A stretch of DNA of 64,000 bases, taken from Taiwanofungus camphoratus (lineage: Eukaryota; Basidiomycota; Agaricomycetes; Polyporales; Taiwanofungaceae). Of this stretch, positions 33,262 through 47,639 are shown piece after piece (the stretch's first letter is position 1; the number at the start of each line of letters is the position of its first letter). The notes under the pieces were generated by a model. The model saw only the letters and a program-made list of their open reading frames with translations. It ran no database searches and was not told where the DNA came from. The DNA is taken from assembly GCA_003999685.1 (NCBI GenBank), contig CP021220.1, positions 2,914,001 to 2,978,000 on the forward strand, in the 5' to 3' direction. The position numbers were made by a program, and so were the translations under genes.

Positions 33262-36200
33262 ATGCCTCCCAAATACGCATCGAAAGAGCGATCTTGGGGC
33301 ACGCGTTATGATAGTCTCGATTCCTCTCCCCCTTCTTCTCCCCCTCTTCAATACCCCCCAACGTCCACTTCTATCCCCCACAGTCCAGTCACATCAGTAG
33401 TTATGAGCTCTGACGAGAAAGATAAAACGGATGAAGGGAAGACACTTACTCATACCAACGCCGTCGTCAAGTCCGAAAAGATGCCGCATGATGCCAGCGT
33501 ATTCGTCGGCAGGTTGGTCGTCTTTCTTGCATATCAAAGGCTTAGTGTTGCCTATCAGGCTGACGTTGTTTCGGTCTTTCTCAGTCTTCCGACGAATGTT
33601 GACCATGCCGAGTTGACATATCTGCTTCACGAGCACCTTTCCGAGCATGCTGAAGTGAAAAACGTCAAAGTTGTGCGCGACTCCAGAGGTGGTATATGCG
33701 CTTTTGTGCAATGCGAGGTCAGTCATGTCAGATCAGAGTAACGCTTTAGCCTTTCTTCACGTGTTTTTTTGTACAATGTGGCTATATGCGCTGTTACATG
33801 ATTATCTTTGCTGAGGCTGAATCATCTAGGACGCTGCAGCGGCTGCGCGCCTTATTAGAACTCTCCAATCTCTCCCTCCCCGCCCATTCTTAGGCCGGGT
33901 TCTACGTTATGAGCCTGCTCGGGCATTCAGAACATTATTAATATCTTACCGGTGAGTTCATTCACATCACCTAACTATAATTGCTACGTGCATACCTGAG
34001 TCATTCGTTGATCAATGCCCAAGCTCACCTTTGCGTCTTTCGCATAGCTTACCGGGCAGGATCTTGCCAAGTACAGGATCTAACGAGTACTTAGATATTA
34101 ATCAAAACCAGAATATTGATTCGGAACCTCCGAATGCGATGAGAATCTACCGACCTCAAAATGCTAAGTAAGCCGTTCCTCTCATGCTTTTGAGTAGCAT
34201 GTAACCTAACTGTATGCGTCAGATATCCGACCATCTTGTACAATTCGGAAGCCCGAGACTTCGATATCACTTCGGTTCGTCTAGATGACGAGTCTGATAG
34301 TCAGGATGCCTTTAGCGGTGCTGGATTGCTATTTCATCCGTTGAAATTCGATGCTGAGGTCAGTGCACGGTCTACTGGTCTTATTAAAGTATCTAGGTTG
34401 ACGATGCGCACGTCCATGTAAGACCGTGCGTCAACTCACCTCGGCATTTGGTCCTGTCGAACACATTGCTCCGTATGTCCCTCCCACAGATGGTAAGTCG
34501 TCTCAATGCGGCCTTTACCCCTTCACTTCTCATGGACGTCCCCTTTAGGCCCACCAAGTGATAAAGAAGTTGTGGCCGTGATTAGACCCTGTCCTCAGCC
34601 GCGCGAATCACGTCGTTCTTTCGATATGGATCCGAACATCTGGGAAGTAAAATGGTGCCATCGAGATGATTGTGTCAGCGCTCTGATGGTAGGTGTCTCT
34701 TGTTGGCCATCTTATGACGATGTTTAACGTGATTGACTCAGACCCTACGTCGGATGCCATATCTGATTGTCACTTGGGCCCATCATGTGCCTTCGTTCGG
34801 GCATGGGCCTGACTTACCGAATTCATATTCTACACCGTTACTCGGCTCTCGCTCTTCCTCGTACGTTCCCCACATGAGGATGCAATCTCAGCCTCATATC
34901 GGCACTGGTGACTATCAGCGTCCTAGGGAGACTCGCGTATTTGCGTCACGTAGTCATGAATCTACAATCCCGGCGCATTCGAGGACGTCCACGGCGCCCC
35001 CGCCCAATGACTCTACGTTATCTCCAGATGCATGGACGTTTGCGCATAGCACTCCCTTTCTGCAAGGCCCTCTTTCTCCTTTTGCGACACGGTCTTTTAG
35101 ACATGAAGGAACGCCTCATAGCGGTGGTCACACGAAGAGTCCGAATTGGTCGGAAAACGACTTCCCGCCCCTTGGCAATATGCACTTGGAGGAGAACGTC
35201 AACCTGACGGGGAAGAAAGATACCCGCCCTTGGGGTGATCGCGATATGCAAGAAGGCCTTGAGGATCTCGAGGAAGAGTCTTCTGTATCTGAATCGCCGT
35301 CCTCGTTGTCTGTGAACCCTTCAACCACCCCCGCAGGAGCTCCCTTCCAGTCCCAACTGACGAACAAGCGCAGACTCACCCAGTCTTTGACGACTTCGCC
35401 CATTCAATCACACCGTGAACAAGGCGATGGACAGAATCTCGTGGCCCTGCCAACTCCAGAGTTCTCTCTTTCGCCTATCACACCTCTCACTCCCAAGACG
35501 GGCCGAGACTTCCCTCAGACACCGACCAGTCCAAGTGGGGGAGCTGTGGGACAGCTTTCCCATCACGGAGACACGAGTTACAAGAATTTGTCACAGTTCG
35601 CCACGCCTCGGAGTGGCGCCAAGTATGAGGATGGGAACGATACTGGGAGGCCCGAAGACGCTAATAGGGAGTTAGATCCCACTACTATCTTCGTCGGTGG
35701 GCTTGAGATGTACGGCGCGAACGCATGGGATGAGGCGAAGCTGCAAAGTGTGTTCGGGAAGTTCGGAGCTATCGAAGAGATTCAGCTTGTCCGACCTTGT
35801 GAGACAATCCTTTCTTTTGCACAAGCTTTCGCTTAAGCTGACAAAATTTGTGTCGCAGTAAATAAACGGTCTGCGTTCGCTTTCATCAAGTTTGCTGACA
35901 CCGACGCATCCATTCAAGCTGTATCGGAAGAGGTAAGCTCATGCCACACAGTCCAGACCTTAGAAGAGGGTATCGAACATGAACCTCATTGTAGCACAAT
36001 CGGATATACCATGGACGTCAAATCAGAGTTCAACTGCGTGATAATAATCCCCCCCAGCGAAGCCCTTGGAGGTACAGCCGCGGAAGAGGCAGGATCCTAC
36101 ACCCTGTCGATCGCTCACATGACGGCGACAGATCTGAAGGAGTACACCCGGATATCAGTGCACATGCACTTACAGAGACATCCCCGGATCCTGGGTTGTT

Positions 36201-37459
36201 CGGACAGGTTGCGCAGCAGCCGGGCATGGCAGATAACTCGTATGCTCGAATGCCTCTAGTATCGCCGACCACTACAGTCCCGTCCTTCAATGCGAAGACT
36301 GACGGTGATAAGAATTCGACTGAAACTGGTATCCATGGCCAAGCCGGACATTCTGAGATGCCAGATGGTAGTTTCTCATCGTTCTCCTCAAGCACGACGA
36401 AGGTAGCGTTCCCGCAGTCCGACATCACTCACGACCAATCTGTGACTGCAATTGCCTCCTTGACTCCTCCACCATCTACGGGTTCACTCAGCTCATCAGT
36501 CCCAGTGACAGGGCCTCTGTCCCAGTACCCGATGCAAAACCTTAGTTACTTCCCGCCTCAATCATATATGCATCCATATCCTCCACACTATCCTTACGCT
36601 ATCCCCCTTATGCAGACCTATACGGGATTCCCGCTCTCTCATCCAGGTTCGCAGACGTTCAGTGGGGCAGATGCGAGCAATTCTATCGGCGGACAACAGC
36701 ACACATGGGGTTCCATGAATAATGCGTACAAGGTATATGACACAAACCTTCGTTGTGTGCCATGATTGACGTCTTTGTCAGCCTATGGTACCTTTCATGA
36801 CATACCCAACTGTTGGACCCAACAATGACCAGTCGATCACTCATACATCCCAATCGAACTTGCAACCGCCCTTGAGAGCTACCGGGTTCATTCAGGGCGA
36901 ACATGGAACGCTGATTCCTGTCTACCATCCTGAGGCGCTGAACCAGTATATGTCCACTAATGAGCACGCCCCGACACCGCTACCGCACATGCCGCCTCAG
37001 GGACAACCAGTTTCGGTATGGCCGCAATATCCGCAATTCTCCATGTATCCGTACCCAATGCCTATGCATGCGCTGGCTCCCTCGCCTTCTCATCAATCAC
37101 AGGTATCTCAGCAACGCGGTTGGGTTTCCAGTCCTGCACCTCTTGGGTTGCCGGCTCCCCAGCATGCCCAGGGGCATAATGCACCTACTCCATATATGCT
37201 CCCGACTGCTTCATCGTCCGGATCGCTCAGTAGCAGCTCGTCATTCCGCGGCCCCCACACAGGTGCTACATATAGTGGTGTTCAACACTATAATCACCGT
37301 AACACACCGCCTCCTAAACGTTATAACCGCAGAGACTTCTTTCACAGTAATTTCAGCATCAGCCGGAACAGTGTACGCACTTCTCCCAATCGGTTTCTGA
37401 GAATCGGCCCCGCCAGTTCTACGATGGAGACTCATAGCTTCCCAAATCAAGCTTCATAG
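33262..37459 (+). CDS. Large multi-RRM RNA-binding protein
   Basis: About 1,100 residues in roughly ten exons. RRM 1: ASVFVGRLSLPTNVDHAEL with RDSRGGICAFVQCEDAAAAA. A middle, weaker RRM-like unit: FDAETVRQLTSAFGPVEHI and WEVKWCHRDDCVSALMTL. RRM 3: PTTIFVGGLEMYGANAWDEA, FGKFGAIEEIQLVRPLNKRS and AFAFIKFADTDASIQAVSEE. Between and after these lie Ser/Pro-rich, probably disordered stretches. The tail is Pro/Tyr/Met-rich (YMHPYPPHYPYAIPLMQTYT; YPQFSMYPYPMPMHALAP), which suggests a condensate-forming mRNA regulator. I cannot name it by orthology. The start is ATG 33262 (MPPKYASKERSWGTRYDSLD). Stop at 37457-37459. Confidence 0.85.
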
Positions 37460-38380
37460 TGGGCTGGCTGAAATCATTCCTGCACTTTAGTCCGAGCGGA
37501 GGACATACCCATCATATACCCAATTCCTTTTTCATCCTTTTTTTTCCAACATCCATTGATCGTTCATTCACTCTCTTCATTCTTTGGATCTGATCTCGTT
37601 TCATACATCTGTCGCGTAGTGATTCCATTCCTGAAGCATCTACATTTTTTCTGTTATCTTTTGGCTGTTTGTATCTCTTACCTCTTCTCCATCTGCGAGA
37701 CGGTCTAGAGCCAATCAAAAGTTTTCGGATGCTTCACAGAGGAATTTCACAGCACGTTTTCATTTTGTTACATACCAATTCCATTGTGGCAATGTTCTAT
37801 GACCATGTCAGTTCCCTGTACAATATAGCAGTCATTTCCCCTCATTTACACTGCAAAGGTACCTACCGCTGTAAGACGACGAATAGCTACCGAATAGGCA
37901 TACGTGTTACCCAAACTTTGATGACACAAGCACCCGTCCTGCATGTCTGGGCGTTTTACTTTAATCGCAGTGACCAAGATCACTTGCGGGGAGAAACAGG
38001 CTCGCGATACGTGATCGAATTCATACCCATCAGGCTCCTTCACCCTGGGTATCTTCGTACACTGGAACAAACATTTCGCATTGCAATGCCTTCCTCTATA
38101 CTAATGTCGAAACATAGAGGTGGCGCAGAGATCAAAGGTCTGAACTTCCTCTTGATTGACTTTCCGCAGGTCACCTGAAGCACAGTCTGCTGCAGCGTTG
38201 CCTCAAGTGCTGGCGAGCTCCAAATGAATCGATACGCAGCTGCTCTGCTTGAGCGTCCCTTGCCTGGTGACGGCAGCCAAGGCAGCATCAGTTGGAGAAA
38301 CTGGATGAGACGCGGAGCGACGAACTCGCATGATAAGTGCGGGTGCTCTTTATGAGGACAAAAGGCTGTGAGAGGCTGGC
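37460..38380. other. Convergent intergenic region
   Basis: The stretch lies between two converging stops and carries T-rich runs near 37528-37680 that suit 3' UTRs. An open frame at 37669-38178 has no recognisable features and is not called. Confidence 0.5.
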
Positions 38381-38914
38381 TCAGTTCTTCGTGTCTCCGG
38401 TTTGGTCGACGACCACATCCTCGCTGACAGCCACCCTCGCCTGATCCTCGACCACGGTGTCATCGCCAGTCCGCACAAGAGTAAATTCCTCTCCATCAAA
38501 AACATGCTTATCTCCTGACTCCAAGGCGTTCAGAAGGTTATCCAGCGTGCCCATGATATCGTCCAGGCGGCCCTCGACTCCGGTCGCGATGCCATCCGCC
38601 GTTTCAAGGCGGCGAAGAAGCTCTGCAACGTCGAGCTGGTCGTCGTCGACATCGGTCTGGTTCAATATGGATTGAAAGAGGGCGACATCCGATTCGAGCG
38701 TGCGGTGCTGTTCAGACGAGCCGCCGTTGACTTTCGGGATCGGTGTTGCAGACATGAGGGCGGGTGTAACTCCGTGACGGGAGTCAATGAAATGTGTGAC
38801 AGTCCCCCACATGACGTAATCGGATGCATACGTCTGTTCCTGGGCAACGACGGACCTGGCGCTGCTTGGCAGCGCCGTCGACGTCTGAGGCTCCCGCTCC
38901 GTTGGCCCCTCCAT
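38381..38914 (-). CDS. Orphan 177-residue acidic protein
   Basis: I do not recognise the family. The intron-free frame has a short ordered opening (SDYVMWGTVTHFIDSRHGVT). A leucine- and acid-rich helical region follows: VALFQSILNQTDVDDDQLDV, AELLRRLETADGIATGVEGR and LDDIMGTLDNLLNALESGD. It resembles a coiled-coil assembly subunit, but that is only shape. The C-terminus is acidic with no membrane helix. It is divergent from the next gene with only 62 bases between start codons. Confidence 0.65.
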   Translation of the reverse strand: MEGPTEREPQTSTALPSSARSVVAQEQTYASDYVMWGTVTHFIDSRHGVTPALMSATPIPKVNGGSSEQHRTLESDVALFQSILNQTDVDDDQLDVAELLRRLETADGIATGVEGRLDDIMGTLDNLLNALESGDKHVFDGEEFTLVRTGDDTVVEDQARVAVSEDVVVDQTGDTKN

Positions 38915-38976
38915 CTGTATAACCTGAAGAAATGTGTTGTCGTTGAAGCATAACTTATACCCTATGCACTGTACAT
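38915..38976. promoter_or_regulatory. 62-bp divergent promoter
   Basis: Only 62 bases separate the start codons of the two divergent genes. Both 5' UTRs and any core promoter must overlap here or lie inside the coding regions. Short AT-rich steps (CTGTATAACC; TTATACCC) are the only promoter-like elements. Confidence 0.6.
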
Positions 38977-40218
38977 ATGTCTTTTTCCGACGAATTGTTA
39001 CGGGCCCTTTTCCTCACCTGGCGTATCCTTCACACTACCCTGCTCGCCTTCGTCTCATACATCCTCCACACTCCCATCGCTGGACACTCTCTGCATATCG
39101 GACGCATATCTCCCTTCACTTTTAGCATTCATGACATCCGCTATTCTGGTGTACTCTATGGGGGGACATACACCTACAATTTCGCATTTTGCCACCTCTC
39201 CGTCCGATTTCACCTCCCCTCGCGCATCTACCCGCGCTGGTTCAGCCTCTCCGCACACGAATTGTTCTATACATCGACGACCTGCGACATATCCGTGGCT
39301 ACGCTCGACACGACTTTCTGGGTATTCCCTCACCTCTTCGCACGCAGTGCAGGACCCTGGGTGGACGTCGTGCTCGACGGGTTCAGGATACGCGTGCACA
39401 GGAGCAGTGCGACCCCCTTGTATGTGCACAAGTTGAGGCAGAACCTGATCAGCGCACTGCTCAAAGGCGAGATCCTGCGCGTCGACAGCTTCCGCACGAG
39501 TGCGCACTTCGCGGGCATCTCGGAGCCATGGACAAATGGAGACGGTGCCAAGCACGCGGCTGAATACCCTGATTCAGACAGCGACAAAAGCTGCGAAAGC
39601 GACGATGAGAGGGTAGATCCGGCGAAGCATGCAGATCGTCCTCCCTCATTTTTGTCACAGGACCGCGACGAAATACGCGTCTCTGCGCTCGCGCGCGGTC
39701 TGCACATACACAACACTGAGGGTCGCATGTACACGTTTGCCCGCATCGACGCTCAGCTGCGGCGAGACTGGAACACAAACCGCGGCAGTTTTGTCGTCGT
39801 TGCAGAGGAGGGTCGGTGGATCCGCGTACACTGGCCGTACCAGAGAGAAGCCACGGGGTGGTGGTCGTGAGTGTTCCATCTTCTGAGTTCTGGGTCGAGA
39901 TGATTGACGTTAATCGCAGGCAACTCGTCACATCGATCGTGCAATTCCCGTTTGACGTCGTGCATGTGGTCAATTATCCGATGAGCACTGTCAATCTCTA
40001 CGTACCCCGCACGGACGTCACCTTTGACCAGTTCCGGGTATGTCTGCGCTTCTTTGCACGCTCCCTTGTGGCTCATTACATTGGCGCTGCCAGATACGCG
40101 ACGCAGAGTTGCTCATTCAGGGACTGTCCACCATCCGCGAGAAGACGTTCGCCGCCGGAGTACACTGGGGCGACGTATTCTTTGATGCGTTCATTCAGGC
40201 ATTTATTACTCCGAGCTA
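38977..40218 (+). CDS. Orphan membrane-anchored protein, perhaps like a bridge-type lipid-transfer N-terminus
   Basis: Three exons give about 370 residues. The N-terminus has a hydrophobic anchor (LFLTWRILHTTLLAFVSYIL). Beta-rich sequence follows: GRISPFTFSIHDIRYSGVLY, FAFCHLSVRFHLPSRIYPRW, WVDVVLDGFRIRVHRSSATP. After an acidic linker come EIRVSALARGLHIHNTEGRM, IVQFPFDVVHVVNYPMSTVN and WGDVFFDAFIQAFITPS. An N-terminal helix followed by repeated long beta strands recalls the start of FMP27/BLTP-like or AsmA-like lipid-transfer proteins, but those are usually thousands of residues long. This one ends at TAG 40216-40218 with no sign of continuation. Function is therefore unassigned. Introns are at about 39868-39919 and 40037-40092. 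Confidence 0.65.
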
Positions 40219-40724
40219 GCCCATGGAGCGTGTTAGTAACGCCCATCAACAACCGCCTACCGATTCATGCTGATTATTCATAGTCGCTATGTAGGCCTAG
40301 GTATGGATTGGGACATGTAGAATCCCATGATATTTGACATACGTACTGATGGACCATTTTATGGATCTATACCACTGGCAGTGCATCATTAGCCTCGCAG
40401 TTATGCATACTACTTTGTTCAGAGATCTCAATCGTTTACCTCGCTAACGCATAGTGATAGCGTGATGTCTGACTCCTCCTCAGACAGTATTTCAAACATG
40501 ACGAGGCCGAACTTTGGGTCTCGTTGTAGGGCCAGATATCATCGTAGCCGCCCGTACATTTCCTAATTTGGAGTAAGCGCCGCTTGTGGCGGTCAACGGC
40601 CATTGTAATTTGTCTCAGATTGGACTTGAAGGTCTTCATAAGACCACAGCTTGTAAAACCCGAAGAGTTTTCTATTCAACGATTCTAGCCCTGCACAAAG
40701 ATCAGCCCAATCGCTGGTTGTCTC
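40219..40724. other. Intergenic region upstream of THOC1
   Basis: No gene or repeat is visible. It contains the 3' end of the preceding gene and the THOC1 promoter. Confidence 0.5.
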
Positions 40725-43362
40725 ATGCAAGCTCTCGCAGCCAGTGTAAAGACCGCCTTGATTTCTCTGCCGCCTCATCCTTTTGACCAGCAAGAGCTTG
40801 ATGAACTCGTCGCCAACACACTAGAACAGGCGCAGACAAAGAGTAAGATATCTGCGGAGATACGTAAGAACCAATGGGAGTATGTGCTGAAAAACGAGGT
40901 CTTTGAACTAGCCGTGCGTTCTGTCTAGGTAGCGAATTTCCAGGAAGCTGAAGAGACTGACAGGCCACGGAAGGCAAAGCTCTCAAAGACCCGAATACGA
41001 AGTACTACGATGACCTTCGTGACAGGCTCGACCTTGTCCTAACCTTCACCGAGCACGGTCTGTCCTGCAGTCCAACTCACGCCTCAGGTCATGGCAGCTC
41101 ACCACTCGAACTTCAGATGCATGCGAACAAGTCTTCCCCTTCAACGTCCTCTACGATCTGCTGGAGATGCAGACGATTGCGTCCTGTTCACACATATTCT
41201 CCTGGATCGAGGAGCGCGCAGACCGCCTCACGGAGGGCATGGTCCCGCAGAAGGGCAAGGCGCTCGTCCTCCTGCGCACGCTCAACGACCTCCTCCGGCG
41301 CCTCTCGAAAATGGGCGGCACGACGATGTTCTGCGGGCGGATCCTGACGTTCCTCAGTCGCGTTTTTCCGCTCGGGGAGAGAAGTGGCGTGAACTTGAGG
41401 GGTGAGTATGGTCCCATCTGGGAGGGGCCTGGCGTGAAGGAGGAGGACGGGAGGCTACAGTTGGGTCAGAGTGCGAGCGAGGGGGATAAGATGCAGGTGG
41501 ACGACGCAAAGCCTGACCGTGCAGAGAGCCCTGCTATAAAGAAAACAGTGCAGAGGGAAGGTGCGTTTCATATTTATTGCAAGACACCTTTTCCATTAAG
41601 TCCAGTGTAGACTTCTATAACACATTCTGGTCATTGCAACTGCCATTCTCCCGACCACCATTGTTCGCCGAGCCCGGCACCTTCACGGCTTTCAAGGAGG
41701 CTGTGAACAAGGTGCTCCCTGTCATCAAAGAGGCTACAGCTAAGGAGCGTGCGTTGATGGGCAGTAAGGCCGGTGCAAGCGGTGCGGCATCGTTGAAGAG
41801 AAAGCGCGAGTCAGAAGGCGTGGAAGAGACTGCGGGCAGAGACTACTTCTTTGCTAAGTATCTGACAAGCCCTGAACTTCTCGAGCTTGAAGTGCGCACA
41901 AAACATCTTTGGACATAATCTTCTTCCCTTATGGAACACTGACGTCTATGCCTACAGATCGCAGATACGCACTTCCGGCGACAGTTTCTCTTCCAGCTTC
42001 TCATTCTGCTGAATCATCTCCTTCTTTTCACAAAGTCTGCGAAGGCGACATGGTCAACTCCACGCAACCGCTCACTACAAATCGACTTTACTCTCGATGC
42101 GGGGGATGCACAATGGGTGCAGGAAACAGTCACAAAGACAACGGAGGAGCTACGCCAGACAACACCTAACGGCCGCGCGTTCGCGGAAACAGTGCACGTC
42201 ATCCTCGAGCGCGAGAAGAATTGGGTCCGCTGGAAGAATGAGCTGTGTGCACCGTTTGATCGCGAGCCATGGACAGAGGAGATCGAGCTGGAAGATGGGA
42301 GAAAGAGAAAAGTCGGCATGGAGGAGGCAACGAGGGATGTCAGGAAGAAAATGCGGGTCGATCCTGAGGAATGGCCGCATTTGCTGGGCTCGGCACCATT
42401 GACTGAAATATGGGAGATGGGCTATCGTGATCTGACCGACCTGCAGCATCCATTCCAGTTGAGTTATGCTCTTTTCAAATTTGGATGCATAGGTGTACGC
42501 GTGCTCAGTGCTGAATCTCATGTATTTGGCAGACCGGGTGATGTGAAGGATTTCTTCAAGAAGATAAAGCAGGAAGATGCACGGATAGAGATGCGGAGGA
42601 AGCAGCTCGCCAAGACTGCTGAAAGACTTGCACAGGCGCGTGCGAAGGCGGCCTCTGCGAAAGATGGTGCATCTTCGTCGCCACATCCGCATCCATCCTC
42701 AACAGAGACCGCGGCAGCGGGGGCGCCCTCGCGTATACCTACGTCGTCTTCCGCACCTCTACATCCTTCACTTCCTGCAAAGCCCGGCACTACGACTATA
42801 CCTGCTTCTGTTTCACTGGACGGTGCTGTTACTACGTCGCCCAGCCCCGCTCCTCCTGCAGCTTCACCTGCACCACCTGCGGCTGCAGAGCCCGCGCCTG
42901 CGCTACCGCCGGATGAAGTGATTTCAGGATATGAAGAGGTAGTTGTTTGCCCATACCACTCTCTTTTCTATGAACAGCTTGATGTATTCAAGATTCTGAT
43001 CATCATCAATTTACCCACAGAACAAGCAACGATGGGCCTGGCTTGCGCTGCGGACAGCGCGCGACCAGTACCTTCAGCACTTCGGTAAGATCGGCACGGG
43101 GGACATTGTGCTCCTTGCGCAGGAAATTGAAAAGGAGGACAAGGAACGGGAGCGCGCAGCCTCGGCCCAGGACGCAACCTCGACGCCTACCACTACGCTG
43201 ACCGCCGGTACTGTGGGCTCTGGTGATGAACGTGCTGCGAGTCCAGGAGGTGTGATGGTGGGCGATAAGAAGGCCGGTGCGGCCGGGAAGGTGGCCGAGG
43301 CTCAGAATGGTAGCGTTCCTCCCAAGGATCCGGAAGGCGACGTCAAGATGGAGGAGAGATAG
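40725..43362 (+). CDS. THOC1: THO complex subunit 1 (Hpr1/THOC1)
   Basis: THO couples transcription elongation to mRNA packaging and export and limits R-loops. About 780 residues in roughly nine exons. The diagnostic core is [80 protein letters not shown] and [14 protein letters not shown]. It continues with [18 protein letters not shown], a basic linker ([10 protein letters not shown]), [19 protein letters not shown] and [15 protein letters not shown] long charged helix ([20 protein letters not shown]) leads to a Pro/Ala-rich segment and the final [20 protein letters not shown]. The start ATG 40725 ([20 protein letters not shown]) fits a family-type N-terminal helix. The gene looks whole. 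Confidence 0.94.
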
Positions 43363-43871
43363 GCGTGGGTGTGCCCGTCGAGACGGCAGGTTTTTCCGGG
43401 TGAGCTCTCGCTGGGCTGCTCTAGCATCTCCGCACCCAGGTCGCACATCGAGGCTAGGTCTTGAGCAGCCCGTCCTCGCTGTATGACGCTTAGCTTAGGG
43501 ATCAACATCGTTGTAATTACGGACTTGCCACTACTGCACCCGTCGCATCGGGGACCTTTCCATCCATGCACGGAATATACGAGAGTGAAAGGGCATATGT
43601 GATGTTCCGAAGACTCATTTGTTGTTCCGAGGCCATAGTTATCATGCGCGGTCCGGGCTGATTCCAGAGCACGTGGTTATCAACATGTCGAAATCTGGGC
43701 GCTCTGCACCGGAACGGGTGAGGTTTGAGATCGGATAAAACGCAGGTTTCGTGAAAGGGATTTCTCCGTCTAACATTTACCTGCAAATCGCTACTTGCCA
43801 ATGTCTTCAACTGAGCAAACCCCTCTTCGCGTGCGTCCACGATTTGGTCTGTTACCATTGTACTCAAAGGC
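43363..43871. other. Intergenic region between THOC1 and the epimerase
   Basis: No convincing gene. A minus-strand open frame at 43517-43891 overlaps the epimerase start and has no family features. Confidence 0.5.
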
Positions 43872-45389
<1,518 letters not shown>

Positions 45390-45678
45390 GCATATTTGGG
45401 ATGGTATAATCAAGGAACAAGTAAGAAGTAAGAAGGCAAGAGAAAGACAGAAGCATCATTGTAATTTAATGTTCATCACTGAACTCTAAGCGGTTGAACT
45501 TGGACCTGCACAGTGTACAGTACTACCTATTTGTTATAATGGAGGAATGTGCCTCCTGTAGAATGATGATACTACAGATGGAACCGTAATTAACGGAATG
45601 GAATAGGCCTGTATGTCCTGGCATGACGTCGGTGCTGTGCGTACGCTATATGATAGGGATTTGTTACCTGGATACTCT

Positions 45679-47639
45679 TTATGTCGCCCAGACATCGAAA
45701 GGTAGACAAAACCGATAGGTATCATGCGCTTGCCAAAATAGCTCTCGTTCCTCTCGCATTTCCCTCGCAAATGCCTCTGCCTCCTGTTCGGACATCACCC
45801 CCTCCACGTTGTTAATGATCTGCTCTACTATCTCCACAGGCAGCCTGATGTCGATGCTCTCCTCGACAGCACGCTTTATCCACTCTTTCTGTTGCGGCGG
45901 CACACTCTCAGTTGATGGGGTTAGATCCCAACCAGAACCGGAGCTACCGTCAGCAAGGTCCGGATCCATGAGATATAGTCCAAGAATGGTCATGGATCCC
46001 TCCGAATGTGGGTTTTCCAGACAGGTAGAAGTCAGACGATGTTGATATATATTAGGAAAGGCGACGCCTAGTCCTGGACTCATGGGAACGCTGCCAAGGT
46101 GCTGGTTGCACGGAGAGAGGTGGTCGAGTCCCCAGGTCCGAATGGTTGCACCAGTATCGCCGGGTATAAAATGATGTGGAGCAGTCACGGACATGCGAAA
46201 CTCAATGGAAGCAGGAATGAGGTTTATCTTGCGGGGGGTAAAAGGTGCTGTGAATCAGAGCCAAAAGAAACCATCATCGGTAGAGAGCAGACCATCTCTG
46301 TGCAGTACATTGCACATGCAACTATGTGTTCATTTCTCATCCCTTCCACGTGCCAAGGTGTACCTGCATAGTCCGGCCCTCCGGGTTGCTTCACGGCGTG
46401 AGTAGTCTTGTCACCAAATCGCTAATCTTGCAATACTTACGATTCGTATCTCGGTGACTCTCACGATCACCTTGATCGTGGTCTCCATCAGGCTCACCGT
46501 GAAATGCCTCTTCTCGAGATCGCCCGTGTACCCTTCTTGCATCACGTCCGGGAGATTGATTGGTCTGTTAAAAGCCCAATCACGCAGCTCACGTTCATAA
46601 GTGAGCCTTTCATCTTCGTCATCAGAGTGTTCTGGGGTGTCCGGCTCGCCGTGGCAATCAGTATAGCTGTACGCACCGCTAATCCGCTGTCGAAGAGGAT
46701 TATTGCGATGCAAATCAGTTAGGACGTGCTCAAATAGCGGCACAAATCTTGAAACAACAGTCTCGATGCGCTCGTAAAGAGAGGTGGCAGACGGATCGAT
46801 GTTGTTAATGTAAGACAAGGCTTCCGCTTGGGGAACGCCGACGGCGGACGTTGAGATGGAGAAAGAAGTTGGAATACAGACGAAACGAGAAGAGACGGTA
46901 TACGCAGTAGAAGAAGGGCAATGAACTGGACGTAGGACCGGTGGCGTATATGCGTAGTCGTACGCCATGGTACGACCGTAGACCATGCCATGGAGAAAAG
47001 GATCGACAATATCGACAGAGGTACAGTTTGTAGACCGAGGACTATGCCGCGAAAGACGCTGAAGCTCAAAGTGGAGCGATGCAAGCTCACTTGCATCCAA
47101 GATATTATCTGACTTCCATATGCGATCAGCGCATGACACTTCGCTATTTCGATCAAAGTGTTAGAGAGTTGCGAACAAGCGAGATGGAGACCACTTTCCA
47201 TCTGTGATGTTCGTCGCGCAATGCTGCATACCCACTCAACTCGTCAAGTACATATTGTATCTTGAGGTGAGTCAGTTCAGACAATATTATGAACATTTTT
47301 GAGCACATGTGCATAGGACTTACCTGTTTCTTCGACAATGTCACCTCGAGGCTGCCACATGATGCCTGAACAATCCACACGATTTCCGCTGCTTCTTTAG
47401 CCCACTTCTGTCTAATGTCGTGGTGTTCGTGCAGTTGCCACCATCTGCTTTTAGAGCGTATAAAATCAGAGCACTGACACATGGCAAGCTCTGTGAGCTA
47501 CGGGGGAAAAGTCAGCATTGATTGACCTTGAAAACAAGTTCGTAAAAATACTAACCGTCCGCGGTGTCTCCCCGACACCGTATAAAAAGTGCCTACCATC
47601 CTGGAACGGATGGAGGTATCCTCGGTGAAAGGTTGCCAT
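45679..47639 (-). CDS. DUF4246-family protein
   Basis: DUF4246 is a fungal family, some members of which resemble Fe(II)/2-oxoglutarate dioxygenases; no reaction is established that I can name. Seen in order: MATFHRGYLHPFQDGRHFLY, FIRSKSRWWQLHEHHDIRQK with EVTLSKKQIQYVLDELSGYA then ALRDEHHRWK, and SCADRIWKSDNILDASELAS. These are followed by FLHGMVYGRTMAYDYAYTPP, DVMQEGYTGDLEKRHFTVSL, the dioxygenase-like TPWHVEGMRNEHIVACAMYC and the C-terminal RAVEESIDIRLPVEIVEQII. The family's signature Y-A-A-L-R-D and W-H-V-E-G-M-x-N-E-H-I are intact. Seven or so exons, start ATG 47639. It is divergent from ESS1 and converges on the epimerase. Confidence 0.87.

Noticed and set aside
32717-33400. A 227-codon open frame before the RRM gene
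   Set aside because: It overlaps the RRM-gene start in another frame and has low-complexity, pyrimidine-rich codons typical of a promoter or 5' UTR.
37880-37903. CCGAATAGGCATA as a third MITE copy
   Set aside because: Only 13 bases match the tip of copy A and no second terminus or body is present nearby.
37669-38178. A 169-codon open frame between two converging genes
   Set aside because: No recognisable features; lies in 3' UTR-like sequence.
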